This document shows positions 44,504 to 52,679 of a stretch of 64,000 nt of DNA, piece after piece. Source of the stretch: Pseudomonas putida S13.1.2 (GTDB lineage: Bacteria > Pseudomonadota > Gammaproteobacteria > Pseudomonadales > Pseudomonadaceae); NCBI RefSeq assembly GCF_000498395.2, contig NZ_CP010979.1, positions 2,666,001 through 2,730,000 of the forward strand. The letters are read 5' to 3'. A program made the position numbers and the translations under genes. Within the stretch, counting starts at the first letter, position 1. Each line of letters begins with the position of its first letter. Below the pieces are notes generated by a model, which saw only the letters and a list, made by a program, of their open reading frames with translations, was not told where the DNA came from and did no database searches.

Positions 44504-45808
44504 TCAGGCCAGTTCCAGGCGCTGGCTACGGGCGTATTGGCGGGCCAAGGCGAGCACGCAAACCAGCGAAATAGTGGCGATCAGGGTGTAGAAGGCTGCC
44601 ATCGGCCACCATTGGCCGCTGAAGGTATGGGCCAGCCAGGTGCCAATCAGCGGCGTCAGGCCGCCGGCGATGGCGCCGCAGATCTGATAGGCCAGGGAAA
44701 TGGCGGTGTAGCGCACGCGGGTTTCGAACATGCCGCTGACATAGCCGGCAATAACCGCGTAGAAGGAGGCCATGCAGGCGGCGGCCAGGGCGATGCCAAG
44801 CACGATCAACGGGCCCTGGCCCGAGCTGACCAGCACGAACATCGGGTAGGGCGAGGCCATCGCCAGCAGCGCGACCAGCGCCAGGAAGCGCGTCGCGCCA
44901 ACCTTTTCCGACAGCCACGCCGCCAGCGGCTGCACACAGAGCTGGATGATCGCCACAAAAAACAGGCATTCAAGGATCAAGGAGCGCTCCAGGTGCAACT
45001 GCTGGGTGGTGTAGCTGATCATGAAAGTGTTGGTGAAATAGACCCCGGCGATGCCCAGGGTGTTGGCGCCGATGCACAGCAACAGCGGGCGCCAGGCGGT
45101 GCGCAGCACTTCAAACACTGGCGCCTGCTCCTTGCGCCGGGCCTTTTGCGCCTGCTCGCGGCTGGCGATGAACTCGGGCGACTCATTTACCCCCAGACGA
45201 ATCGCCAGGCCCACCAGCAGCAGCAACGCGCTGGCCAGGAACGGCACGCGCCAGCCCCAGCTCATCAGCTCGTCTTCAGGCAGGCGGGTAACCGCGCCAA
45301 AGGCCAGCAGCGACAGAATCAGGCCAGCCGGGCTGCCCAGCTGGGCGAACGAGGCGAAGAAGTTACGCCGGCCCTTGGGCGCATGCTCACCCGCCATCAA
45401 TACCGCCCCGCCCCACTCGCCGCCCACGGCAATGCCCTGAACGATGCGCAGCAGGATCAACAGCACCGGCGCGGTGGCGCCGATCTGCGCGTAAGTCGGC
45501 AGCAGGCCGATGCACACGGTAACGATGCCCATCATCAACAGGGTGATGACCAGCGATTTCTTGCGGCCGATGCGGTCGCCCACGTGGCCGAAGACGATGC
45601 CACCCAGCGGCCGGGCGAAGAAGCCCACGGCGAAGGTGCCGAACGCGGCCATGGTGCTGAACAGGCTGTCGTCGGAGGGAAAGAACAAGGCACCGAACAC
45701 CAGGGCGGCGGCGGTGGCGTAGATGTAGAAGTCGTACCACTCGATCATGGTACCGATGAACGCGGCGGCGGCTGCACGACGCGGCTGGGCGGAAGCGGTG
45801 GGCTTCAT
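44504..45808 (-). CDS. MFS transporter of the metabolite:H+ symporter family
   Basis: 434 residues, about twelve membrane segments. AAFIGTMIEWYDFYIYATAAAL and FGHVGDRIGRKKSLVITLLMMG are the family's N-terminal and first-loop signatures. GIVTVCIGLLPTYAQIGATAPVLL resembles ShiA/ProP-like carriers. Likely imports the substrate of the downstream amidase by proton symport. Divergent from the LysR gene at 46099. Confidence 0.87.
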   Translation of the reverse strand: MKPTASAQPRRAAAAAFIGTMIEWYDFYIYATAAALVFGALFFPSDDSLFSTMAAFGTFAVGFFARPLGGIVFGHVGDRIGRKKSLVITLLMMGIVTVCIGLLPTYAQIGATAPVLLILLRIVQGIAVGGEWGGAVLMAGEHAPKGRRNFFASFAQLGSPAGLILSLLAFGAVTRLPEDELMSWGWRVPFLASALLLLVGLAIRLGVNESPEFIASREQAQKARRKEQAPVFEVLRTAWRPLLLCIGANTLGIAGVYFTNTFMISYTTQQLHLERSLILECLFFVAIIQLCVQPLAAWLSEKVGATRFLALVALLAMASPYPMFVLVSSGQGPLIVLGIALAAACMASFYAVIAGYVSGMFETRVRYTAISLAYQICGAIAGGLTPLIGTWLAHTFSGQWWPMAAFYTLIATISLVCVLALARQYARSQRLELA

Positions 45809-45891
45809 GGGGGCTCCTTTGCTTGTTGTTCTGGCAGGAGTTGCTGGTCACGGTGGCGCTCTCGTGGCGCTTGGCCTGCTGGTTCGGTGCT

Positions 45892-45985
45892 GGCTTTTTC
45901 GCGGGCTCGCCCGCTCCCACAGGGATCGCACAATGTCTGCCGACAGTGCAGTACTTGTGGGAGCGGGCAAGCCCGCGAAGAAGCC
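45892..45985. repeat. REP pair, GCGGGCTTGCCCGC type
   Basis: 30-base arms (45892-45921 and 45956-45985) with two mismatches. Unusually it sits in a divergent promoter region, between the MHS carrier and the LysR gene; the rest of this 290-base gap (45986-46098) is AT-rich and should hold the promoters. Confidence 0.82.
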
Positions 45986-46098
45986 GACACCGACGCCACA
46001 GGATTCAATGCATGCGATTTATCGGCCCAAGGCTATGATTAGTCAATTTTCTATTTATTATTCGAACTATTAACCATGCTTATTATCGAGCCCCCGCC

Positions 46099-47007
46099 AT
46101 GTCTGACCGCCTGCTCAACGACCGCCTCGACTGGAACCTGCTGCGCACCTTCCGGGTCATCGGCCAGGAGTTGTCCATCAGCCGCGCCGCCGCCCGCCTG
46201 CACCTCACTCAACCGGCGGTAAGCCAGGCGCTCAAGCGCCTTGAAGAGCAGCTAGGTCGCCAGCTCATTGCCCGCCGCGGACCGCGCTTCGTGCTGACAG
46301 AAATGGGCGAACAGCTGTTCCAGCTGGCCGGCGAGGTGTATGGGCAAATGTCGCAGATCGGCGGTTTGCTGGAGCAACCGGCAGACGAAGTGGTGGGCAA
46401 GGTGCGCCTGCTGATGATCAGCCGCATCGTCAGCGAACGCTTCGACAACTTCCTTGCCGACTTCCACCGCCAGCGCCCGCGGGTGGAACTGGAAATCGAC
46501 GTGATGCGCAGCTCCGATATCGTCGCCGCCCTGCAGGAAAAAACCGCCACGGCGGGCCTTAGCCTCACCCGGCGTGCACAGCCACGGCTGGAACAGCGGC
46601 TGTTCCTGCGCCAGCGCTATGCGTTTTTCTGTGGCAAGCACCATGCCCTGTTCGGCCAGGCCGAAGGCGACTTGCAACGGGAGAATTTCGTTAGTTTCAC
46701 CAGCGACCAGATTGGCGGCATGTTGTCACCGCTGACCATTTTCCGTGACCTGCAAGGGTTTGCCGGGCGGATCGTGGCCTCATCGCCAAGCCTTGAGGAG
46801 GTACGCCGGCTGGTGATCGCCGGATTCGGCATCGGCTGCCTGCCCGAGCATGTGGTGGCACCGGATGTCGAAGCGGGGTTGCTTTGGAAGCTGCCGCCGC
46901 CGGAAGGGATTGCCGATGTGGATATTCACCTGTTGTGGAACAAGGAACAGCGGTTCAGCCGGGCGGAAGAGATGTTTATCGAGGCGTTGCAGCGCGTCAT
47001 AACCTAG
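46099..47007 (+). CDS. LysR-family regulator of the amidase/carrier operon
   Basis: 302 residues. The helix-turn-helix is at about 8-68 (LLRTFRVIGQELSISRAAARLHL, QPAVSQALKRLEEQLGRQL). The effector-binding domain is at about 95-300. Divergent from the carrier at 45808, its presumed target. Its stop codon TAG (47005-47007) overlaps the stop of the toxin remnant on the other strand. Confidence 0.88.
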   Translation: MSDRLLNDRLDWNLLRTFRVIGQELSISRAAARLHLTQPAVSQALKRLEEQLGRQLIARRGPRFVLTEMGEQLFQLAGEVYGQMSQIGGLLEQPADEVVGKVRLLMISRIVSERFDNFLADFHRQRPRVELEIDVMRSSDIVAALQEKTATAGLSLTRRAQPRLEQRLFLRQRYAFFCGKHHALFGQAEGDLQRENFVSFTSDQIGGMLSPLTIFRDLQGFAGRIVASSPSLEEVRRLVIAGFGIGCLPEHVVAPDVEAGLLWKLPPPEGIADVDIHLLWNKEQRFSRAEEMFIEALQRVIT

Positions 47008-47060
47008 CGCTTCTGAGCGGCGCGATAGACCTCGCGCGCTCGCGCTTGCTTATAGGTCAT
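47004..47060 (-). pseudogene. Internally deleted RelE/StbE-type toxin gene
   Basis: An 18-codon frame opens inside the end of the antitoxin gene at ATG 47060: MTYK, then QARAREVYRAAQKR and stop. RelE/StbE toxins of this family typically begin MTYK or MTYxLEF and end near the pattern RERxxVYxxAxKR, so this looks like a start fused to an end with about 65-70 codons lost. Both junction ends are too short for certainty. Confidence 0.55.
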
Positions 47061-47295
47061 CCAGAGACACCGGTACGCCTTTTTCACCCAGCCTGGACTT
47101 GGCCAATTCACTCAATTCGAGATCCTCCAGGCGCTTCATCATGGATTCGTACAGTTTGGCCGGAACCATGTAACCCATCACACGATTGTGGTTAAGCACG
47201 GCAACAGGCATGCCAGCGGCACCGGCCATTACCGCAGATGGGTTCTTTTTCAGTTCCGATACGCTTACGGTCACACTTGCAAAGATTTTCTGCAT
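47050..47295 (-). CDS. Phd/YefM-StbD-type antitoxin (orphan)
   Basis: 81 residues from the ATG at 47295; the frame extends to an ATG at 47331, but that would put the palindromic operator inside the coding region. N-terminal DNA-binding Phd fold: VTVSVSELKKNPSAVMAGAAGMPVAVLNHNRVMGYMVP (shown in part) and the Phd-type AKLYESMMKRLEDLEL; the C-terminal tail ELAKSRLGEKGVPVSLDDL is where these antitoxins wrap their toxin. Its partner toxin is reduced to an 18-codon remnant overlapping the end. Confidence 0.85.
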   Translation of the reverse strand: MQKIFASVTVSVSELKKNPSAVMAGAAGMPVAVLNHNRVMGYMVPAKLYESMMKRLEDLELSELAKSRLGEKGVPVSLDDL

Positions 47296-47312
47296 TGTTC
47301 CGGCTCGAATCA

Positions 47313-47340
47313 GGACCATATTTTGGTCCATATATAGGAC
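47313..47340. promoter_or_regulatory. Antitoxin operator: GGACC half-sites
   Basis: GGACCA-N5-TGGTCC (47313-47329) overlaps GTCC-N7-GGAC (47326-47340), so three alternating GGACC/GGTCC half-sites occur in 28 bases, directly upstream of the antitoxin ATG. Typical for autoregulated toxin-antitoxin promoters. Confidence 0.6.
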
Positions 47341-47519
47341 GTAAACAAGCCTACGCTCTTAGACACTGCCGTGCCTCAGCCTTGTCATCTATATCAACAG
47401 GCGAAAGCCCCCCGGCCATGTCATGCGTAAGTCAAAGTCCGTCATTTACCGGCTGTACGTGCTTCACTTGGATGGCTTGCATCCCTGCATCACTGCAACT
47501 CACTTACAGGAGCCATCCC

Positions 47520-48317
47520 ATGAACATCGACCTGGGCGGACGCACCGCCATTATCAGCGGCTCGACCGGCGGTATTGGTCTGGCCATCGCCCGTGGCCTG
47601 GCCCGCGCCAATGCCGACGTGGTCATTGCCGGCCGCAGCCAGAAGTCGCTGGACGCCGCCCTGGCCGAAGTGCGCAAGCAAGGTGGCCGTGGCCAGGTCC
47701 ACGGCGTGGTCGCCGACCTGGGTACCGCCGCCGGTGCCGAAACCCTGTTCGCTGCCCACCCACGGGCCGACATCCTGGTCAACAACCTGGGCATCTACGA
47801 CGACGTCGACTTCTTCGAGGTGGACGACAGCGAGTGGGCGCGCTTCTACGAAACCAACGTGCTCAGCGGTGTGCGCCTGGCACGCCACTACGCCCCGGGC
47901 ATGGTCGAGAACGGCTGGGGGCGGATCCTGTTCATTTCCTCGGAATCGGGTGTCGCCATTCCTGCCGACATGATCAACTACGGCGTGACCAAGGCCGCCA
48001 ACCTGGCCGTTTCCCATGGCCTGGCCAAGCGTCTGGCCGGCAGCGGGGTTACCGTGAACGCGGTGTTGCCGGGCCCGACCCTGACCGATGGCGTGACCGC
48101 GATGGTGGCCGATGCAGCACAGGCCTCCGGGCGCAGCATTCGTGAAGAGGCGGACAACTTCGTGCGCACCGCGCGGCCAAGCTCGATCATCCAGCGCGTC
48201 GCCGATGTCGATGAGGTTGCCCACCTGGTGGTGTACCTCGCCTCCCCTTATTCCTCCGCCACCACCGGCGCGGCCCTGCGGGTCGACGGCGGCGTAGTCG
48301 ACAGCCTCGCTATCTGA
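47520..48317 (+). CDS. Short-chain dehydrogenase/reductase
   Basis: 265 residues from ATG 47520, preceded by CAGGAG. The classical SDR cofactor motif SGSTGGIG (residues 13-20), NNLG (88-91, in place of NNAG) and catalytic Ser141, Tyr154 and Lys158 (YGVTK) are present. GRSQKS at the end of strand 2 suggests NADP preference. The substrate is unknown. Stand-alone in orientation; the gap on its left side holds the antitoxin promoter. Confidence 0.88.
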   Translation: MNIDLGGRTAIISGSTGGIGLAIARGLARANADVVIAGRSQKSLDAALAEVRKQGGRGQVHGVVADLGTAAGAETLFAAHPRADILVNNLGIYDDVDFFEVDDSEWARFYETNVLSGVRLARHYAPGMVENGWGRILFISSESGVAIPADMINYGVTKAANLAVSHGLAKRLAGSGVTVNAVLPGPTLTDGVTAMVADAAQASGRSIREEADNFVRTARPSSIIQRVADVDEVAHLVVYLASPYSSATTGAALRVDGGVVDSLAI

Positions 48318-48434
48318 ATTCAACTGGAGGCATTCGGGGAAAACTTGGATCCCATTCTATGACAAGGTATGCTGGGCAATAGCTATACGCCACTATCCAG
48401 GCAGGTTTAGCGCCTGCCTTCAAGGACGAAGCCT

Positions 48435-48977
48435 TTGCCCAGCCACCCTACCCGCCACACCATTGCCCGCCAGTGGCAGCTGCTCAAGTTGCTGCCCGGC
48501 CGCCACCCTGGCATGAGCTCCACCCAGTTGCAGGCGGCCCTCACGACCGTGGGCCATACCACCAGCAAACGCACGGTCGAGCGCGACCTGGTGGAGCTCG
48601 CCGCGCTGTTCCCGCTGCAGTGCAATAGTAAAGGCATGCCGTACGGTTGGTACTGGCAACCGGGCCTGAGCCTGGGCGAAGCGCAGCAGCTGCAACCCGA
48701 CGTGCTTACGCCCCCGGCCCAGGTTGAACTGCATGCCTGGGTTGATGACGCGTTGGCCCTGCGCCTGGAGCAATCACCCCTGTCAGCAAACATGCAACTG
48801 ACGCCGCAAGCGAGCGGCGGCGCCACGCTGGTGGCCACTGTTGACGACAACCGGGCGCTGATGGGCTGGTTACTGTCGCAAGCGGGCTCCATCCGTATCC
48901 ACGCCCCGCAGGCACTGCGCGTGGCCATGCTCGAACAGTTGCGCCAGAGCCTGGCGCTGCACGAGGGTAGTTATTGA
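48435..48977 (+). CDS. Shortened WYL-type transcriptional regulator
   Basis: 180 residues from a TTG start; AAGGA eight bases upstream supports it and there is no better start. The N-terminal DeoR-like helix-turn-helix is at about 8-65 (RQWQLLKLLPGRHPGMSSTQLQAAL, TSKRTVERDLVELAALF). The C-terminal part (about 128-178: GATLVATVDDNRALMGWLLSQAGSIRIHAP, LRVAMLEQLRQSL) matches the WCX end of WYL proteins. The WYL ligand-binding barrel that normally fills about 100 residues between them is missing or reduced to about 40. Either a natural small variant or an internal deletion that kept the frame. Confidence 0.75.
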   Translation: MPSHPTRHTIARQWQLLKLLPGRHPGMSSTQLQAALTTVGHTTSKRTVERDLVELAALFPLQCNSKGMPYGWYWQPGLSLGEAQQLQPDVLTPPAQVELHAWVDDALALRLEQSPLSANMQLTPQASGGATLVATVDDNRALMGWLLSQAGSIRIHAPQALRVAMLEQLRQSLALHEGSY

Positions 48978-49073
48978 CCGGCAGGCAAAAGTCATTGTCC
49001 TGCGGGCCGCTTTTTCCCCAAGCCTGGCCTGCGCAGAATTCGCTCCTGACACCGCATCTTTCAGGAGTACTCG

Positions 49074-50009
49074 ATGACACGCTTCAAGCCCTTGCTACTG
49101 GCCGTCGCCCTGGCGACCACTGCCCAGGCCACGTTGGCCGCCGACTGGCAGACCTCGCCCTACGGCAAACAGGATGAAATCGGCGCCGCCAACCTGCTCA
49201 CCCCGGAGGTGGTCAAGCAGGCTGTCGGCCTGGTCAAGACCGGCAAGACCTACCCCCTGGCCGTGCCCGTGAGCAAGGACTTGCCAGCATTCCGCCACCG
49301 CAGCTTCCACCTTTACAACATCCAGCCCGGCGAGCAGGCGGGCCAGACCCTGGGCCGCAACAAGTTCAGCTTCAACGATGAACTGGTCAACGGCTGGACC
49401 GGCGTCGGCACCCAGCTCAACGGCATCGGCCATATCGGCATCGACAACGTCTACTACAACGGCAACAAGGCGGCTGACTTCGTCACCGTCGAAGGCGTGA
49501 CCAAGCTGGGCGTGGAGAAAGTACCGCCAATGGTTACTCGTGGTGTGGTGCTGGACATGACGGCCCACTACGGCAAGGCCATCGTACCGGGCGGCACCGC
49601 ATTTACCGTCGCTGACATCAAGGCGGTCCTGAAGAAGGAAGGCATCACCCTGCGCAAGGGTGATGTGGTGCTGTTCAATACCGGTTGGCTGGAGCTGATC
49701 GGCAAGGACAACCAGCAATTCCTCGCCACCGAGCCGGGCATCGACCTGCCGGCGGCCGAATGGCTGGCGGACCAGGGCATCGTCGCCTTTGGTGGGGATA
49801 CCTGGGCTTCCGAGGTGTACCCGAACCCCACCGGCGAAGAGTTCCCGGTCAACCAGTTCATGCTGGCCAAACGGGGTATCTACAACCTGGAACTGATCGA
49901 CACGCGTGCGCTGGTGCGGGACAAGGCGTTCGAGTTCCTGTTCGTGCTGGGGCAGCCGCTGTACAAGGGCTCGACCCAGGTGAACATCAACCCGGTGGCC
50001 ATTCACTGA
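49074..50009 (+). CDS. Periplasmic cyclase-family (kynurenine-formamidase-like) hydrolase
   Basis: 311 residues with a clear Sec signal peptide (about 1-22, ending TLA). The mature part is a cyclase-family fold. The metal-site motif, usually HxGTHxDxPxH, here reads VGTQLNGIGHIG (about residues 112-123), so several ligands are replaced; GGDTWASEVYPN is the conserved distal motif. AGGAG precedes the ATG. Family members hydrolyse N-formyl or lactone-like substrates with Zn or Mn; with the altered site the activity is uncertain. A perfect hairpin follows its stop. Confidence 0.82.
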   Translation: MTRFKPLLLAVALATTAQATLAADWQTSPYGKQDEIGAANLLTPEVVKQAVGLVKTGKTYPLAVPVSKDLPAFRHRSFHLYNIQPGEQAGQTLGRNKFSFNDELVNGWTGVGTQLNGIGHIGIDNVYYNGNKAADFVTVEGVTKLGVEKVPPMVTRGVVLDMTAHYGKAIVPGGTAFTVADIKAVLKKEGITLRKGDVVLFNTGWLELIGKDNQQFLATEPGIDLPAAEWLADQGIVAFGGDTWASEVYPNPTGEEFPVNQFMLAKRGIYNLELIDTRALVRDKAFEFLFVLGQPLYKGSTQVNINPVAIH

Positions 50010-50036
50010 TCGCCGGACTGGCCGGTTTTCGAAGGT

Positions 50037-50054
50037 GGGGCCGCTTGCGGCCCC
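50037..50054. terminator. Bidirectional hairpin between cyclase and nfsB genes
   Basis: GGGGCCGC-TT-GCGGCCCC, exact 8-base stem, 27 bases after the cyclase stop and 7 bases after the end of nfsB on the other strand. No T-run, so termination is inferred. Confidence 0.55.
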
Positions 50055-50061
50055 GGCAATC

Positions 50062-50715
50062 TCAGAGGAACGTGAACACTTGCGATGCCGGCAACCGTGA
50101 CTTGTTCAGCCCGGCGTTGAAGTCCGATTCACTGCGATAACCCAGGCTAAGGATCACCACGCTGGTAAAGCCACGCTCACGCAAGCCCAGCTCGGCATCG
50201 AGGATCTTGCTGTCAAAGCCCTCGATGGGTGTTGCATCCAGGCCATGTGCCGCAGCCCCCAGCAATGCCGTGCCCAAGGCCAGGTAGGTCTGCTTTTCCA
50301 TCCAGTGCTGCACATCCTTCTGGTCGTAGCGGTGCAGGTTGACGTAATGGCGGCGGCTCTGGTTTTGCCCGGCGCGGGCTTGCTCGTCACGGAAACGGCC
50401 ATCGGCAGCCTCCTGATCAAGCACAGCATTCAGGTGCGCTTCGGTCATCTCGGTGCGGGTGCAGAACACGATCACGTGCGACGCATCGAGGAGCTTGGGC
50501 GTGTTGTAGGCAAAACCCTCGGTGGTGCTCTTAGCCAGGCGGGCCTTGCCTTCGGCCGTGTCGGCGACGATGAAGTGCCACGGCTGGGAGTTGACCGAGG
50601 ACGGGCTGTGGCGCAGTTGTTCAAGCAGGGCATCGACAGTGGCCTGGGGAATGCGGCGCGCGGCATCGTAGGCTTTGGTGGTGTAACGGCGCTTGGCCAG
50701 CGAGACGGTATCCAT
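50062..50715 (-). CDS. nfsB: Oxygen-insensitive NAD(P)H nitroreductase (NfsB type)
   Basis: 217 residues from ATG 50715, the same length as E. coli NfsB and alike along its whole length: AKRRYTTKAYDA, LRHSPSSVNSQPWHFIVADTAEGKARLAKS (in part), KLLDASHVIVFCTRTEM, LDQEAADGRF, LDATPIEGFD and LNKSRLPAS. A cytosolic FMN homodimer reducing nitroaromatics and quinones by two electrons. Divergent from the LysR gene at 50827, which probably controls it. Confidence 0.92.
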   Translation of the reverse strand: MDTVSLAKRRYTTKAYDAARRIPQATVDALLEQLRHSPSSVNSQPWHFIVADTAEGKARLAKSTTEGFAYNTPKLLDASHVIVFCTRTEMTEAHLNAVLDQEAADGRFRDEQARAGQNQSRRHYVNLHRYDQKDVQHWMEKQTYLALGTALLGAAAHGLDATPIEGFDSKILDAELGLRERGFTSVVILSLGYRSESDFNAGLNKSRLPASQVFTFL

Positions 50716-50826
50716 GTAACAACTCCGGGAATGAACAGTGGATTTACGGCGCATCTTATCTTTCCGGCAGAAAAGAAAAACCGGCACAATGCAGCAACAC
50801 TTTCATCCATCGAGTGAAAATGCAAA

Positions 50827-51750
50827 ATGCTGCGCATCGCCGACCTCGAACTGTTCGCCCGCAGCAGCGTGCTGGGCAGCTTCACTGCCGCTGCCCATGA
50901 AGCGGGCCTGCTGCCGGGCCAGGTGGCTGCGGCAATCAAACGCCTGGAACGCGACCTGGATGTCCGCCTGTTCGCCCGCACCACGCGCAGCCTGCGCCTG
51001 ACCGCCGAGGGCGAGCGCTACCTGCCAACCGCGCTGAATGTGCTGGAAAGCCTGCGCCAGGGCCATGAAGACCTGCATGGCAACCCCAATACCTTGCGCG
51101 GCACCCTGCAGGTGTCGGCACCTTCCGACATGGGCCGCAACATGCTGCTGCCCTGGCTCAGCGCCTTCCGCCGCGAGCACCCGGCATTGCAACTGCGCTT
51201 CTTCCTGTCCGACCAGATTGCCGACCTCAACCGCGACCCGGTGGATGTGGCGATCCGCTATGGCCTTAACCAGGATGCCAACTACATTGCCCTGCCGTTG
51301 GCCGACTGGAACCGCAGAGTGCTGGTCGCCTCGCCCGACTACCTGGCCCGCGCCGGCCGCCCGCTGACCCCCGACGCGCTGCAGCAGCACGCCTGCCTGC
51401 TGTACATGCAGCACAACCGGGTATACGACAAGTGGCAGCTGGGCAACCGCACGGTTCAGGTACGTGGGCCGCTGGTCAGTGACGATGCCGACGTCATCCG
51501 CCGCCTGGCCATTCAGGGCGAAGGCATCGTCTACAAGTCGTGGCTGGATGTCAGCGCCAACATTGCGGCCGGTGAGCTGGAAATCGTCCTGCCTGAATTG
51601 CTCGGCGAAGCTACCCCGGTCACCTTGGTGTGCCCGCATCGCAAGCAGCTCACACCGGCGGTTTCGCAATTGCACCTGTGGCTGCGCGAGCGCTTCGAGG
51701 CCCTGCGGGATCGGGCACTGACCAACGGCTGCACAATCGTTCCAGACTAA
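50827..51750 (+). CDS. LysR-family regulator divergent from nfsB
   Basis: 307 residues. The helix-turn-helix is at about 2-62 (LELFARSSVLGSFTAAAHEAG, GQVAAAIKRLERDLDVRLF). The effector domain (about 90-295) has the DVAIRYGLNQDANYIALPL style of the AaeR/DmlR subgroup. Shares a 111-base promoter region with nfsB. The effector is unknown; a quinone or nitroaromatic response is guessed from the neighbour only. Confidence 0.87.
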   Translation: MLRIADLELFARSSVLGSFTAAAHEAGLLPGQVAAAIKRLERDLDVRLFARTTRSLRLTAEGERYLPTALNVLESLRQGHEDLHGNPNTLRGTLQVSAPSDMGRNMLLPWLSAFRREHPALQLRFFLSDQIADLNRDPVDVAIRYGLNQDANYIALPLADWNRRVLVASPDYLARAGRPLTPDALQQHACLLYMQHNRVYDKWQLGNRTVQVRGPLVSDDADVIRRLAIQGEGIVYKSWLDVSANIAAGELEIVLPELLGEATPVTLVCPHRKQLTPAVSQLHLWLRERFEALRDRALTNGCTIVPD

Positions 51751-51798
51751 GCTTGGGGGTTGCGCTAAGGTAGCCATTTACGCCAACGGCACACGTTC

Positions 51799-52629
51799 AT
51801 GAGCAACTGGATCGACCTCAAGCAAGACGCCGATACCGGCATCGAGTCGGTCCGTGCACATTTTGTCGGGCATGCCTACGACCCGCACTGGCACGACAGC
51901 TTCCTGGTCGGCGTGACCGAACAGGGCGTGCAGCAGTTCAATTGCCGTCGGGTGCGCCACCGCAGCACCCCGGGTCAGGTTTTTTTGCTCGAACCTGGCG
52001 ACATCCACGATGGCCTGGCGCCCACCGAAGAAGGCTTCACCTATTCCACGCTGTACCTGGAGCCCGCTTGGCTCGACCAACAGCTGCGGGCGCTGTTCGA
52101 GCACGCTCCGGGCGACAGCCTGCCCAGCTTCGCCGACACCCTGTGCCACAACGAACACCTCGCCCGGGCCACCGCCCTCGCCTTCCGGGCCGTGCACGAC
52201 CAGGATTTGCGCATCGTCCGGCAAACGGCCATGGACGACCTGCTGGCCTGCCTGACCCGGCACATGCACTGGCGCCGACGCATCAACCCCGACCCGCGCC
52301 TGCCACTAACCGCACAGCGCGCACGGGACTTCCTGCACGCCAACCTGGAGCGCGACATTGGCCTGGAAGACCTGGCCCAGGCCTGCGGCATCGACCGCTT
52401 TCGCCTCACCCGTGCATTCAAGGCCGCATTTGGCATCGCACCGCATGCCTACCTGATCCAGCTGCGCCTGGCCCGGGCGCGGCGCCTGCTCGCCCTGGGC
52501 CAGACGCCTGCCGAAGTGGCCGTGGCGTTGGGCTTCGCCGACCAGAGCCACCTGGGGCGCTGGTTCCGCCGGGCGTACCGGCTGACCCCGGCCGACTACC
52601 GCAGGCGCTGCTCAAACCTTCCAGACTGA
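51799..52629 (+). CDS. AraC-family regulator of the LysE-type exporter
   Basis: 276 residues: an N-terminal cupin-like ligand domain (about 15-150, with HAYDPHWHDSFLVGVTEQG and PGQVFLLEPGDIHDG) and a C-terminal double helix-turn-helix (about 170-270: LEDLAQACGIDRFRLTRAFKAAFGIAPHAYL in part, VAVALGFADQSHLGRWFRRAY). The arrangement with a LysE-family exporter 50 bases downstream on the same strand is a recurring pair in pseudomonads, implying induction of efflux by the exported amino acid. Confidence 0.88.
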   Translation: MSNWIDLKQDADTGIESVRAHFVGHAYDPHWHDSFLVGVTEQGVQQFNCRRVRHRSTPGQVFLLEPGDIHDGLAPTEEGFTYSTLYLEPAWLDQQLRALFEHAPGDSLPSFADTLCHNEHLARATALAFRAVHDQDLRIVRQTAMDDLLACLTRHMHWRRRINPDPRLPLTAQRARDFLHANLERDIGLEDLAQACGIDRFRLTRAFKAAFGIAPHAYLIQLRLARARRLLALGQTPAEVAVALGFADQSHLGRWFRRAYRLTPADYRRRCSNLPD

Positions 52630-52679
52630 GCGCCTGCAGGCAGCGAGCATGGTGCTTCGAATTTCCGGAGCCATGAAGC

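Noticed and set aside
44222..46042. 606-codon plus-strand frame
   Set aside because: Antisense to the amidase and the MHS carrier, both full-length with motifs; it also runs through a REP pair.
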